From JAVDCA01 sp035293985 (GTDB taxonomy: Bacteria > Pseudomonadota > Alphaproteobacteria > Rhizobiales > Xanthobacteraceae): DNA of 64,000 nt. The stretch's first letter is position 1; each line of letters starts with the position of its first letter. Positions 25,668-33,752 of this stretch are shown one piece after another. The stretch is taken from NCBI GenBank assembly GCA_035293985.1, contig DATGLS010000048.1, forward strand, positions 372,001 to 436,000, given 5' to 3'. The notes under the pieces were generated by a model. The model was not told the DNA's origin. It was given only the letters and a program-made list of their open reading frames with translations, and did not search any database. The position numbers and the translations under genes were made by a program.

Positions 25668-27920
25668 CTACGCACCGCCATTGAACTTATTGGCCCGCGG
25701 GAAACCCTTCGGGACGATGCGGCCGGCATCGGCGCGGTTGCCGCGCCAGTCGGCGAGCTCCTTCAGGGTCAGCGAGAAGGCGCGGCCGGCCGTGTCGGTC
25801 CAGGTGAGGCCGTCATCGCCCTTGAAGGTCTTGACGTCGGCGAGGCCGCCATCCTTGAAGCGCTGCAGCCGCACGCCGGAGCCGCGCGCCATCTCGGGCA
25901 GCTGATCGAGCGGGAAGATCACCATTTTGCGGTTGTCGCCGAGCGAGGCGACCAGCTCGCCGTCGACCACAGTCAAAGCGCGCGCCTCGTCCGGCATCTT
26001 GACGTTGAGCACCTGCTTGCCCTTGCGCGTATTGGCGACGCACTCATCCTCGGCGACGATGAAGCCCTTGCCCTGATGGCTCGCCACCAGGAACTTGCGG
26101 CCGCCGACGAACGTGAACGCGGCGACGAGGTCGCTCGCCTGGTCGAGATCGATGAAGAGGCGCACCGGCTCGCCGTGGCCGCGCCCGCCCGGGAGCTTCG
26201 CGCCATCGATCGTGTAGAAGCGCCCGTTGGTGGCGAAGATCGTGATCTTCGAGGTGGTCTCGGCTGGGAACGCGAATTTCAGCTTGTCGTCCGACTTGAA
26301 GGTGACGCCGGAGAGGTCCGTGACGTGGCCGCGCAGGGCGCGGATCCAGCCCTTGTCCGACACCACGACGGTGATCGGCTCGCGCACCACCATCGCCTCC
26401 TCGATCGCGGCCTCGTCGTGCTCGGGCGCCTCGGCGAAATTGGTGCGGCGCTTGCCGAGCTTGGTCTTCGGCCCGAAGGTCTCGCGCACCTTCTTGATCT
26501 CGTCGCCCACCTTCTTCCACTGGGCGGCTTCGGACTTGAGCAGCTCGTGCAGCCCCTTGCGCTCGGCGCGCAGGTCCTTGTCCTCGGTCTTGATCTCCAT
26601 CTCGTCGAGCTTGCGCAGGTTGCGCAGCCGCATGTTGAGGATGGCGTCCGCCTGCACGTCGCTGATCTTGAAGGTCTTCATCAGCACCGGCTTGGGCTCG
26701 TCCTCGGTGCGGATGATCTTGATGACCTTGTCGAGGTTGAGATAGGCGATCAGATAGCCGCCCAGCACCTCGAGCCGCGCATCGATCTGCCGGATGCGGA
26801 AATTGGTGCGGCGGAGCAGCACCTCGCGGCGGTGATCGAGCCATTCGCGCAAGGCTTCGGCGAGGCCGACCACCTTGGGGATGCGGCCTTTCACGAGCAC
26901 GTTCATGTTGAGCGGAATGCGGCTTTCGAGCTCGGTGAGCTTGAACAGCGACTCCATCAGCAGCTCGGGATCGACCGTGCGGGCGCGCGGCTCGATGACG
27001 AGGCGGACGTCCTCGGCCGATTCATCGCGCACGTCGGCGACGAGCGGCAGCTTCTTCTCGTTGATGAGCTCGGCGATGCGCTCGACCAGGCGCGACTTCT
27101 GTACCAGCCAGGGAATCTCGGTGATGACGATCGCATAGGTGCCGCGGCCGGCGTCCTCCTTGGTCCAGCGCGCACGCACGCGGAACGAGCCGCGCCCCGT
27201 GACGTAGGCCTCGGCGATGGCCTCGCGCGGATCGACGATCAACCCGCCGGTCGGAAAATCCGGCCCCGGAACGTATTTGAGCAGCGTCTTGCTGCGCGCG
27301 TTCGGATTGTCGATGAGGAAGAGCGCGGCGTCGCACAGCTCGGCCGCATTGTGCGGCGGTATCGAGGTCGCCATGCCGACCGCGATGCCTTGCGAGCCAT
27401 TGGCGAGCAGGTTCGGGAACGCGCCCGGCAGCACCACCGGCTCCTGGTCGGAGCCGTCATAGGTGGCGCGGAAATCGACCGCATCCTCGTCGAGCCCGTC
27501 GAGCAGCAGGCGCGCGACCTCGGTCAGCCGCGCCTCGGTGTAGCGCATGGCGGCCGGGTTGTCGCCGTCGATGTTGCCGAAGTTGCCCTGCCCGTCGATC
27601 AGCGGATAGCGCGAGTTGAAATCCTGCGCGAGCCGCACCAGCGCATCGTAGATCGCCTGGTCGCCGTGCGGATGGAAATTGCCCATCACGTCGCCGACGA
27701 TCTTGGCCGACTTCTTGAGCGTCGAGCCGGGATCGAGGCGCAACAGCCGCATCCCGTAGAGGATGCGGCGATGCACCGGCTTGAGCCCATCGCGCGCATC
27801 GGGGAGCGCGCGATTCATGATCGTCGAAAGCGCGTAGTTGAGATAACGCTCTTCCAGCGCCTCGCGCAGGCCGACCGGCTGCACGTCGGACGGGTCGGGG
27901 GGAATCAGTTCTTTGCCCAT
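25668..27920 (-). CDS. parC: DNA topoisomerase IV subunit A
   Basis: A 750-residue type IIA topoisomerase subunit that, with ParE, decatenates chromosomes. The catalytic Tyr is in AAMRYTEARLT. The breakage-reunion domain begins YALSTIMNRALPDARDGLKPVHRR, and the quinolone-pocket helix reads HPHGDQAIYDALVR, with Gln where E. coli ParC has Ser80. The long coiled-coil (about 380-480) and the C-terminal beta-pinwheel follow. It lacks the GyrA box and a GyrA-type acidic tail, and NFGNIDGDNPAAMRYTE fits ParC. Start at ATG 27920. recO is the next conserved neighbour, but three small secreted-protein genes lie around it. Confidence 0.95.
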   Translation of the reverse strand: MGKELIPPDPSDVQPVGLREALEERYLNYALSTIMNRALPDARDGLKPVHRRILYGMRLLRLDPGSTLKKSAKIVGDVMGNFHPHGDQAIYDALVRLAQDFNSRYPLIDGQGNFGNIDGDNPAAMRYTEARLTEVARLLLDGLDEDAVDFRATYDGSDQEPVVLPGAFPNLLANGSQGIAVGMATSIPPHNAAELCDAALFLIDNPNARSKTLLKYVPGPDFPTGGLIVDPREAIAEAYVTGRGSFRVRARWTKEDAGRGTYAIVITEIPWLVQKSRLVERIAELINEKKLPLVADVRDESAEDVRLVIEPRARTVDPELLMESLFKLTELESRIPLNMNVLVKGRIPKVVGLAEALREWLDHRREVLLRRTNFRIRQIDARLEVLGGYLIAYLNLDKVIKIIRTEDEPKPVLMKTFKISDVQADAILNMRLRNLRKLDEMEIKTEDKDLRAERKGLHELLKSEAAQWKKVGDEIKKVRETFGPKTKLGKRRTNFAEAPEHDEAAIEEAMVVREPITVVVSDKGWIRALRGHVTDLSGVTFKSDDKLKFAFPAETTSKITIFATNGRFYTIDGAKLPGGRGHGEPVRLFIDLDQASDLVAAFTFVGGRKFLVASHQGKGFIVAEDECVANTRKGKQVLNVKMPDEARALTVVDGELVASLGDNRKMVIFPLDQLPEMARGSGVRLQRFKDGGLADVKTFKGDDGLTWTDTAGRAFSLTLKELADWRGNRADAGRIVPKGFPRANKFNGGA

Positions 27921-28133
27921 AGGCCCCTCGATACAGCGTGCGCCCCCTGCGAACAACCGCCACAGTCAGGAACGTCCGCGCGCCGACGCACGTTGCTCGG
28001 GCACAATCCTGCCGCGCGGCAGGAGAAGCGCGCGAGCAGCCGCCGTCGGAACATGCCGACCGCTGTTGGGCGTGCACGGGGCACCGTGTGCTCCGGACTC
28101 GGAAACCGTTCGGGGGCGACGAAGGAGGAACTG

Positions 28134-28394
28134 ATGCGACGAATCCTGACCATCGCCGCCGCGGCGGTGATCTCATCAGCCGCCGCGTTCGCGGCAGCGC
28201 CGAGCCAGGCCATGACGGTGGCGCCAAAAGCGGTCGCCGCGACGCAAGACCAAACGCCGTCCGGGCTGCAGAACGCAGCCTTTTTCTGCCGCTGGACACC
28301 GTGGGGCCGGCGCTGCGCCTGGGGCCCGGGCTGGCGGTACCGCTACTGGGGCTGGCGTGGACCCTATTGGGGTTGGCGGCACTATTGGTGGTAA
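28134..28394 (+). CDS. Small secreted Trp/Gly/Arg-rich protein 1
   Basis: An 86-residue protein starting at ATG 28134, preceded by GAAGGAGG. Residues 1-26 form a signal peptide ending FAAAPSQA; the last 35 residues are rich in Trp, Gly, Arg and Tyr (RRCAWGPGWRYRYWGWRG, then YWGWRHYWW) and contain two Cys. It resembles the many small secreted GWG/YRG proteins of Bradyrhizobium relatives, which have no known role. Two similar genes are nearby at 28498 and 29894. Confidence 0.75.
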   Translation: MRRILTIAAAAVISSAAAFAAAPSQAMTVAPKAVAATQDQTPSGLQNAAFFCRWTPWGRRCAWGPGWRYRYWGWRGPYWGWRHYWW

Positions 28395-28419
28395 AGGCCC
28401 GCAACTCGACACGTGATAC

Positions 28420-28458
28420 GGCGAGCGGCTCGCCGCTCGCCGCCGTTAAGGCTTTTTT
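28420..28458 (+). terminator. Possible terminator after the 28134 gene
   Basis: GGCGAGCGG-CTCG-CCGCTCGCC is a perfect 9-bp stem with a 4-nt loop, 26 bp after the stop, but the T-run (CTTTTTTA) begins 11 bp beyond the stem. This could be a weak terminator or simply a hairpin. Confidence 0.4.
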
Positions 28459-28497
28459 ATCGCCGCCGCTGAAAGATGGCGCCGCGGAGATCTTCTC

Positions 28498-28806
28498 ATG
28501 CGGCGCTCAGTGCTTTTCCTTTCGCTGCTCGTGGCGACGCTGCTGTCGGTCGGCGCAACGCGCGCCGCCGACTTAGTACCTGACTTGGCGCCCTACCCAA
28601 CCGCACCGATCGTCGCGGTCGCGCCGCCGCCGATCGAGCCGGCAACCCCTGCGGCCTGCTGGCGCTATGGCAATCTCGGCTGGGGCTGGTACCCCTGCTA
28701 CGCCGGCCCGCCGCCCTATTGGCACTACTATCGCGGATACCATCACGGCTATCGCGGCCGCCCGTATTGGGCGCGCTGGCACCGCTGGCATAGATGGTTC
28801 TGGTAA
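28498..28806 (+). CDS. Small secreted Tyr/His/Trp-rich protein 2
   Basis: A 102-residue protein. The N-terminal signal peptide (1-23) ends GATRAAD, followed by a Pro/Ala-rich stretch and a C-terminal half dense in Tyr, His, Trp, Arg and Gly (YWHYYRGYHHGYRGR, then RWHRWHRWFW), with two Cys. No domain recognised. It is 103 bp after the similar gene at 28134 and tail-to-tail with recO, only 19 bp away. The His/Trp-rich tail could bind metal or cell wall; that is speculation. Confidence 0.75.
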   Translation: MRRSVLFLSLLVATLLSVGATRAADLVPDLAPYPTAPIVAVAPPPIEPATPAACWRYGNLGWGWYPCYAGPPPYWHYYRGYHHGYRGRPYWARWHRWHRWFW

Positions 28807-28825
28807 CGCGCTGATCGCCCGAGCT

Positions 28826-29563
28826 TTACGCCACCCGCGCCATCGCGCGCGTCACCGCCGCGATGAACTGCGCGCGGGCCTCGGGCAGCGTCTCGCCGCG
28901 CGGCGCGAAGAGATGGCGACCGAGAAAGAAACCTGTCAGCGCGAAGGCGGCCGCAAGCTCATCGGGTGACGGCGTCGCGGCCTCCTCCTCGGCAAGAAAC
29001 GCCGGCAGCGCGAGCAGTCGCTCGCGCCACGGCTCCCCAGCCGCGCGTGAGACGGCGCGGCCGGATTTCGGCGACACGTAGACGAGGTCGCCGAGCGCCC
29101 CGGTCGCGGCGCACGACGACAGATCGAGCCCGAAGCCGAGCTCGGCGAGAAGCTGCAGCTCGAAGCGCGCCGCCAATACGGCGACCGTCGCGGCGTCGCC
29201 GAGCTGGTCGAGCAAGTCGTTGAGCGTCTCGTACACGGACTCGTGCGGGTCGCGCTCCGGCAACAGGCGCGCGAGCGCCGCAAGGTGCGTTACGCCGTAG
29301 AGGGCGTGTGCGACGGAGAGGAACGAGGCGGCGCGCAGGTCGACGCCCTCGACCGTGTAATAACCGAGATGCTCCTCGAGCCGGGCCCTCCAGGTCGCCA
29401 TCACCGAGTTGCCGGGCTGCAGCACCGGCTTGAGGCGCGTACCGGCGCCGCCGCGGACGAGGCCGAGATGGCGGCCGTGCTCGCGCGTCATCAGCTCGAG
29501 GATGGCGTTCGCCTCCCCGTGCCGGCGCGTGCCAAGCACGATCCCGATGTCGGTCCACTCCAT
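28826..29563 (-). CDS. recO: DNA repair protein RecO
   Basis: A 245-residue RecO, a recombination mediator that loads RecA on SSB-coated gaps with RecR. The N-terminal OB fold begins MEWTDIGIVLGTRRHGEANAILELMTREHG and fixes the ATG at 29563. The helical domain contains AHALYGVTHLAALARLLPERDPHESVYETL and LQLLAELGFGLDLSSCAATG, the usual RecO stretch with its single Cys. In relatives recO lies directly after era; here 4.2 kb of accessory genes separate them. Confidence 0.93.
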   Translation of the reverse strand: MEWTDIGIVLGTRRHGEANAILELMTREHGRHLGLVRGGAGTRLKPVLQPGNSVMATWRARLEEHLGYYTVEGVDLRAASFLSVAHALYGVTHLAALARLLPERDPHESVYETLNDLLDQLGDAATVAVLAARFELQLLAELGFGLDLSSCAATGALGDLVYVSPKSGRAVSRAAGEPWRERLLALPAFLAEEEAATPSPDELAAAFALTGFFLGRHLFAPRGETLPEARAQFIAAVTRAMARVA

Positions 29564-29893
29564 GGTCCGGCCCAATCTATTACGGTCGACCGTCGACCGT
29601 CAGCCTTTTGCACCGCAGCAATGCTCGCGGCGATCGATACCGTGAATCTCAGCATTTTTGCAGGGCCCGCCGGCATCACCGTCGCCGAAATTTCATCCGC
29701 GGCGTCCGGCGAGCCGCCGCCTTCTCCTCGTCGGCAGGCGATGTATCCTCGAAGTTAAGATGAACGGCAGATGAACCAAATAGAGCCTAGCCGTTCAGGC
29801 GATTTCAGATTAACTTGCCGCTGCTCCGGTCAAGTCGGAGTTCTTGGGACCCCCCCCCACCAAGTCCAAGAAAGTCAACGAGAGGAGAAGCGC
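29564..29893. other. Intergenic region between recO and the 29894 gene
   Basis: 330 bp, divergent promoters expected. It contains the imperfect iteration CGTCGACCGTCGACCGTC and a run of ten C at 29851-29860, but no gene, RNA or regulatory site I can support. Confidence 0.4.
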
Positions 29894-30130
29894 ATGCGCA
29901 AAATCTTGATTGCGTCATTGGTTGTCGCCGGGATGGGATTCGTCGGCGCGTCGACCACGTCGGCCGCGCCGGTCAACAACACGGTGCTGCAGCAGCTCAC
30001 CGACATGAACAACAGCAACGTCACGCAGGTCGGCTGGCACGGCCGCTGGCGGAGCCACTGGCGTTGGGGCAGCCGCGGTGGCGGCGGCCGTTGCCACGTC
30101 CGTTGGCGGAGCTGGTGGCACTGGTGCTGA
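29894..30130 (+). CDS. Small secreted Trp/Arg/His-rich protein 3
   Basis: A 78-residue protein starting at ATG 29894, with AGAGGAGAAG just upstream. The signal peptide (1-24) ends STTSAAP; a short polar segment (LQQLTDMNNSNVTQV) precedes a C-terminal half of Trp, Arg, Gly and His (GWHGRWRSHWRWGSRGG, ending WWHWC). A longer in-frame start at 29771 lacks a ribosome site and would bury the signal. A strong terminator follows 30 bp downstream, so it is transcribed alone. Function unknown. Confidence 0.75.
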   Translation: MRKILIASLVVAGMGFVGASTTSAAPVNNTVLQQLTDMNNSNVTQVGWHGRWRSHWRWGSRGGGGRCHVRWRSWWHWC

Positions 30131-30160
30131 TCGGCACCTGGCCCCAATAGGTTTCGACAG

Positions 30161-30192
30161 AGCCCGGCCGCGCGATGCGGCCGGGCTTTTTT
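30161..30192 (+). terminator. Rho-independent terminator after the 29894 gene
   Basis: AGCCCGGCCGC-GCGAT-GCGGCCGGGCT is a perfect 11-bp stem with a 5-nt loop, followed by TTTTT. It is directly followed by a family C repeat. Confidence 0.92.
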
Positions 30193-30280
30193 GCGAGCGA
30201 AGCGAAGCAATCCCGATCCGCAGGCTGATGAGCGCGCGGATCGAGATTGCTTCGGCGACCTACGGTCGCCTCGCAGTGAC
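30192..30280. repeat. Palindromic intergenic repeat, family C, copy 2
   Basis: TGCGAGCGAAGCGAAGCAATCC at the left is mirrored by GATTGCTTCGGCGACC...GGTCGCCTCGCAGTGACGG at the right. It lies between the terminator of the 29894 gene and the end of the amine-oxidase gene. The left end of the element may begin inside the terminator T-run. Confidence 0.8.
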
Positions 30281-30289
30281 GGAGCTGCT

Positions 30290-32392
30290 CTATCGACGAT
30301 GCGAGCGCTCGCCGTCGACCTCGCCGAGCGGCAGGGCTCGGTTGCGGGTGAAAAAACCATCCGGACGGAACGTGACCACGAGCCGGTCGTTCGACATGAT
30401 CGGATAGTCCTCGACGCGGGGGAAATGCGTCATGCCGAGCGAATACCAGACGACGACGTCCTTGTCGTAAATGGAAGCGCCGTCGGCATAGTGCTCGAGC
30501 GTATCCGCATCGTCCGGCCCTGCGCCATTCGGATAGGCGCCGGCCGCATGGATCTGGTGATCGCGATAAGGCGTGACCCAGAAATGATGGAACGTGAAGC
30601 CTGCCGTTCCGGCGGCGCGGTCAGGGGGAAAGACCGTCATCGTGTTTTCCATCGGCACGAGCGTGTAGCCCGACGGGCGGCCTTCATGGCTCGTCGCCGC
30701 CGGATTGTAGACCGTCCAGGTGCGCGCGGTTTCATCGTTCATGTCGCGCTTGGCGTCGACGGCGCGGCCGAACACCGTGTGGCTTGCCGAAAAGCCGCGG
30801 CCGGCGCCCGCGGCGACGGCATGATGTGCATCGGCGCCGGGATGCGCATCGGCGCCCGTGTGCACGAGGTTGTTCTCCATCACGGCATTGGCCGGCCCAT
30901 CGATGTCGAAATCGAGCCGCAGGTTGAACCAATGCTGATGATTGGCGGCGACGAGATGCGGATCGACCCGCGTTCCGTCGCGCTCGTCGCCCTGCGCGAC
31001 ATAGGTGCGGCTCTCGCCGCCGGGCCCAGGCCCGGCCGCCACAGCGCGGCACACGGTGCAATCGGACGCGGGCACGAACTTGGTCATGACCTCGCCCGCG
31101 AGCGTCACCTCGAACGCGAAGGTGCCGTCCTGCTTGAACACCCAGTTGAGCCCGTAGGCGTAGTTGCCGAAGCTCGCGATCGTGCCGATCACGAGCTCCG
31201 TCGCGCGGGCGTGGAACGTGAGCTCGCCCTGCGCGTAGTAGAGAAGATTGCCGCCATCGCGCTCGTAGACGTAGATGCGGCGAGGCTGGCGCGCCGCGAA
31301 CGCAGGTTTCTCGGTGTCGGCGAGCACCGGGTCGAGCAACAGGGCATTCGCCGGTACCTCGCGGCCCGCCTCGACCGCGACCGCCGAGGCGCCGATGCCG
31401 AACACGCCCTCGTCGAACAGCTCGAGCCACGACCAGAACGGGCTCGCATCGCCATAGGCGGTCGCGATCTCGGACACCGATCCGCGGTAGAGGATCGGCC
31501 GTTTGCGCCCCTGGTCGTCGAACGCCACCTGATAGAGCACGAGCCCTTCGCGCGGGTTGAAGCCGTAGCGGAATTGCCAGTCGTGCCAGGTGACGACGTT
31601 GTGCGCGACCGTGAAGTCCCGGCCCCCACGGATGCGCGGCAGGCGCGGCGTGCGCTCCGAGGGGCCGCGAACCCTTCGGTCGAAAATGTCGTGCGGCACG
31701 TGCACCGACGGCACGCCGGCATTGTCCTCGAACCGGACGACCTGCCGGGCATAGATGTCGACGATCGCCATGACGCCGTCGACGAACGGGCTGAATCCGT
31801 TGATCGCGTCCTGGTCGGAGCCGAAGAACGCGCGCACGAAGCGCGACGCGTGCTGGTCGACGCTCGGATCATGGCCGATCGGCGCAAACTGAACGCCGAC
31901 CGAATCCGAAACCTTGCCCGGGATCTTCAAGCCGTGCGCGATCAGTGCCGCCTTGATGCGGGGATCGGCATCGATGATCTCGGTTGCGATATCGGTGTCG
32001 CGGTCGGTGAGGCCCGGCTGGGCGCCGGCGAGATCGGTCACCGAGACGATCTGCTTCGCCTTGACGTCGACGACGACCGCGAACGCCTTTTTCTGCGAAT
32101 AGTCGATCGCGTCGAGCGAGGCGCGACGCGGGAAATCCATCCCCGGCTTGAACGCATGCACCAGCGCCTTGGCCGGCTCGTCGAGCCGCACCCAGGCGAA
32201 ATTGGTGCCAGCGGAGAAGCGCCCGCTCTTCTTGAGCACCGCCGCGACGGTCGCGAGCTCGTCGGCATCGAGCGGATCGAGCGGATGCAGCGCGGTGGCC
32301 GCGGCCGGACCCGCGCACCAGGCCGCGGCGAGCGCCAACGCGCCGATCGCGGCGGCGCGCAGCCGGAGCCTGCCGCCCATCGTGCCGTCCAT
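30290..32392 (-). CDS. Copper amine oxidase-family protein with an atypical cofactor motif
   Basis: A 700-residue exported protein of the primary-amine oxidase family, which deaminates amines using copper and a tyrosine-derived topaquinone. Start at ATG 32392; the signal peptide ends near GPAAATA (residue 33). The copper ligands His485 and His487 (ANHQHWFNLRLD) and His656 (GMTHFPRVEDYP) are present, and Asp327 (LELFDEG) matches the catalytic base. The cofactor Tyr411 lies in SFGNYAYG, where the residue after Tyr is Ala; the family consensus there is Asp or Glu. It may be a divergent amine oxidase or one with altered cofactor formation. The secreted protein gene at 32422 is 29 bp upstream in the same operon. 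Confidence 0.85.
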   Translation of the reverse strand: MDGTMGGRLRLRAAAIGALALAAAWCAGPAAATALHPLDPLDADELATVAAVLKKSGRFSAGTNFAWVRLDEPAKALVHAFKPGMDFPRRASLDAIDYSQKKAFAVVVDVKAKQIVSVTDLAGAQPGLTDRDTDIATEIIDADPRIKAALIAHGLKIPGKVSDSVGVQFAPIGHDPSVDQHASRFVRAFFGSDQDAINGFSPFVDGVMAIVDIYARQVVRFEDNAGVPSVHVPHDIFDRRVRGPSERTPRLPRIRGGRDFTVAHNVVTWHDWQFRYGFNPREGLVLYQVAFDDQGRKRPILYRGSVSEIATAYGDASPFWSWLELFDEGVFGIGASAVAVEAGREVPANALLLDPVLADTEKPAFAARQPRRIYVYERDGGNLLYYAQGELTFHARATELVIGTIASFGNYAYGLNWVFKQDGTFAFEVTLAGEVMTKFVPASDCTVCRAVAAGPGPGGESRTYVAQGDERDGTRVDPHLVAANHQHWFNLRLDFDIDGPANAVMENNLVHTGADAHPGADAHHAVAAGAGRGFSASHTVFGRAVDAKRDMNDETARTWTVYNPAATSHEGRPSGYTLVPMENTMTVFPPDRAAGTAGFTFHHFWVTPYRDHQIHAAGAYPNGAGPDDADTLEHYADGASIYDKDVVVWYSLGMTHFPRVEDYPIMSNDRLVVTFRPDGFFTRNRALPLGEVDGERSHRR

Positions 32393-32421
32393 CCTGCCTC
32401 GATGCCCCTCGCCTCGCGCGT

Positions 32422-33618
32422 TCAGTTGCGCACGCTGTGTCGGCGGGCGCGCGGCGACTTGATGTCGGCGAGCCCGCGCAGATACGGATGATGCGCGCGA
32501 TCGTAGTCGATCGCAAAGCACAGGTAGTACTTGTTCGGCTCGTGCTGGCGCAGTTTGGCGCAGCGATCGAACATGGAGAGGTCGTCGACGGCACGGAACG
32601 GCACATAGGGGTCGACCGCGAAGCGCTCGGAGCCGTCGCCCCAGGCGCCGAAGCGATCGACCTTGCCCTTCATGTCGGGCGCGGCCGCGATGATGGCGTC
32701 CTTGAGCATGTCGCCCTGGAGGAAATTATCGGGCAGCTGGTCGAACGGCCCGTCGAAGTAGCTGTTGGTGACCATGTTACCCTCGAACGCGCCGATCATG
32801 ATCTTCCGATCGCGCAAATGGTCGCGGTAGAAGGCGAAACCGGTGCGTTTGCCGATGACGATCCGGTCGCTCAGATGGGTCGCCTCGAGCTGGTCGGCGA
32901 CCTTGACGGTCTCGTCGAGGATGAAGTGAAAGATCTTCAGCCGCTTGTCGAACACCAGAAAAAAGCGGATGCCGGACTCATCGAAGCTCGGGCCGATGAA
33001 CTCCTCGTCCGGCGCGAGGGCGGACGCCGGCGGCCTGACGTTGGACAGGTCGTTGAGCTCGAACACGACGCTCTTGCCCTTGTAGGTCGCCTTATAGACG
33101 AGGTTCGCCACCTTCTCGAGCTTCACGCCCTGCGATTCGTCGAGGATCACGTGCTGCACCGGCGTCTCGTCGCGCCATTCCTCGAGATCCTCCGAATAGG
33201 CGAAGATCAGCTTGCCCTGATCGCGGTTGCTGGCGTCGAGGCGGATGTTTCCGTCATAGGGCGCGCCGTCGTTGATGAAGGTGAAGTAATAGTAGTTCTC
33301 GGTCGGATAGACCTTGACGTGGTCGGGGAGCGTCGAGAACACGAAATCGAACACTGCCATCGGATCCTTGACGTCGAGCGTGCTCGGACGGTTCACCGCG
33401 TCGATGTATTCCTGCTCGGTGTGCAGGACCGGCCACTTCGGTGCCTCTCCGGTGCTCGGCACCGCCGCCGGCTTAGGCGTCTGGGCGGGCGCCGGGTTCG
33501 GCGCCTGCGCCGGCGGTGGCGTCTGCGTTGGCGCCGGGGTCGGCGTTTGCGCCGTGGCGAGCGTCGCCAGGCCGCAGAGCGCGGCGAGCGCGAACAGAAT
33601 CCGTCGGGTGTGGGTCAT
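32422..33618 (-). CDS. Secreted protein of unknown function, partner of the amine oxidase
   Basis: A 398-residue protein with a signal peptide (1-23, ending TLATAQ), then a Pro/Thr/Gln-rich linker (24-55, TPTPAPTQTPPPAQAPNP), then a folded region rich in Asp, Phe and Tyr. I do not recognise the domain. Repeated features are beta-strand-like segments (NYYYFTFINDG, RFFLVFDKRLKIFHFILDE) and a C-terminal CAKLRQHEPNKYYLCFAID, suggesting one disulfide. It is probably periplasmic and co-transcribed with the amine oxidase. It could be a structural partner or an accessory factor; nothing in it shows an enzyme. Confidence 0.8.
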   Translation of the reverse strand: MTHTRRILFALAALCGLATLATAQTPTPAPTQTPPPAQAPNPAPAQTPKPAAVPSTGEAPKWPVLHTEQEYIDAVNRPSTLDVKDPMAVFDFVFSTLPDHVKVYPTENYYYFTFINDGAPYDGNIRLDASNRDQGKLIFAYSEDLEEWRDETPVQHVILDESQGVKLEKVANLVYKATYKGKSVVFELNDLSNVRPPASALAPDEEFIGPSFDESGIRFFLVFDKRLKIFHFILDETVKVADQLEATHLSDRIVIGKRTGFAFYRDHLRDRKIMIGAFEGNMVTNSYFDGPFDQLPDNFLQGDMLKDAIIAAAPDMKGKVDRFGAWGDGSERFAVDPYVPFRAVDDLSMFDRCAKLRQHEPNKYYLCFAIDYDRAHHPYLRGLADIKSPRARRHSVRN

Positions 33619-33752
33619 GGATCGCGGCTAACTCCCTCCGTTGCGCATCGCCCTTCCAACCAGGACGACAGCCTCCAAATTGGATGCCCCGCTGCCCCGT
33701 GTGGCGCGGATATGATCCTGTATCGCTTGCGTCGCTAACGTGGCGTGTTGTC

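Noticed and set aside
26076..28133. A long plus-strand frame opposite parC leading into the 28134 gene
   Set aside because: Only the last 86 codons, with their own ribosome site and signal peptide, are protein-like; the rest is a shadow of parC.
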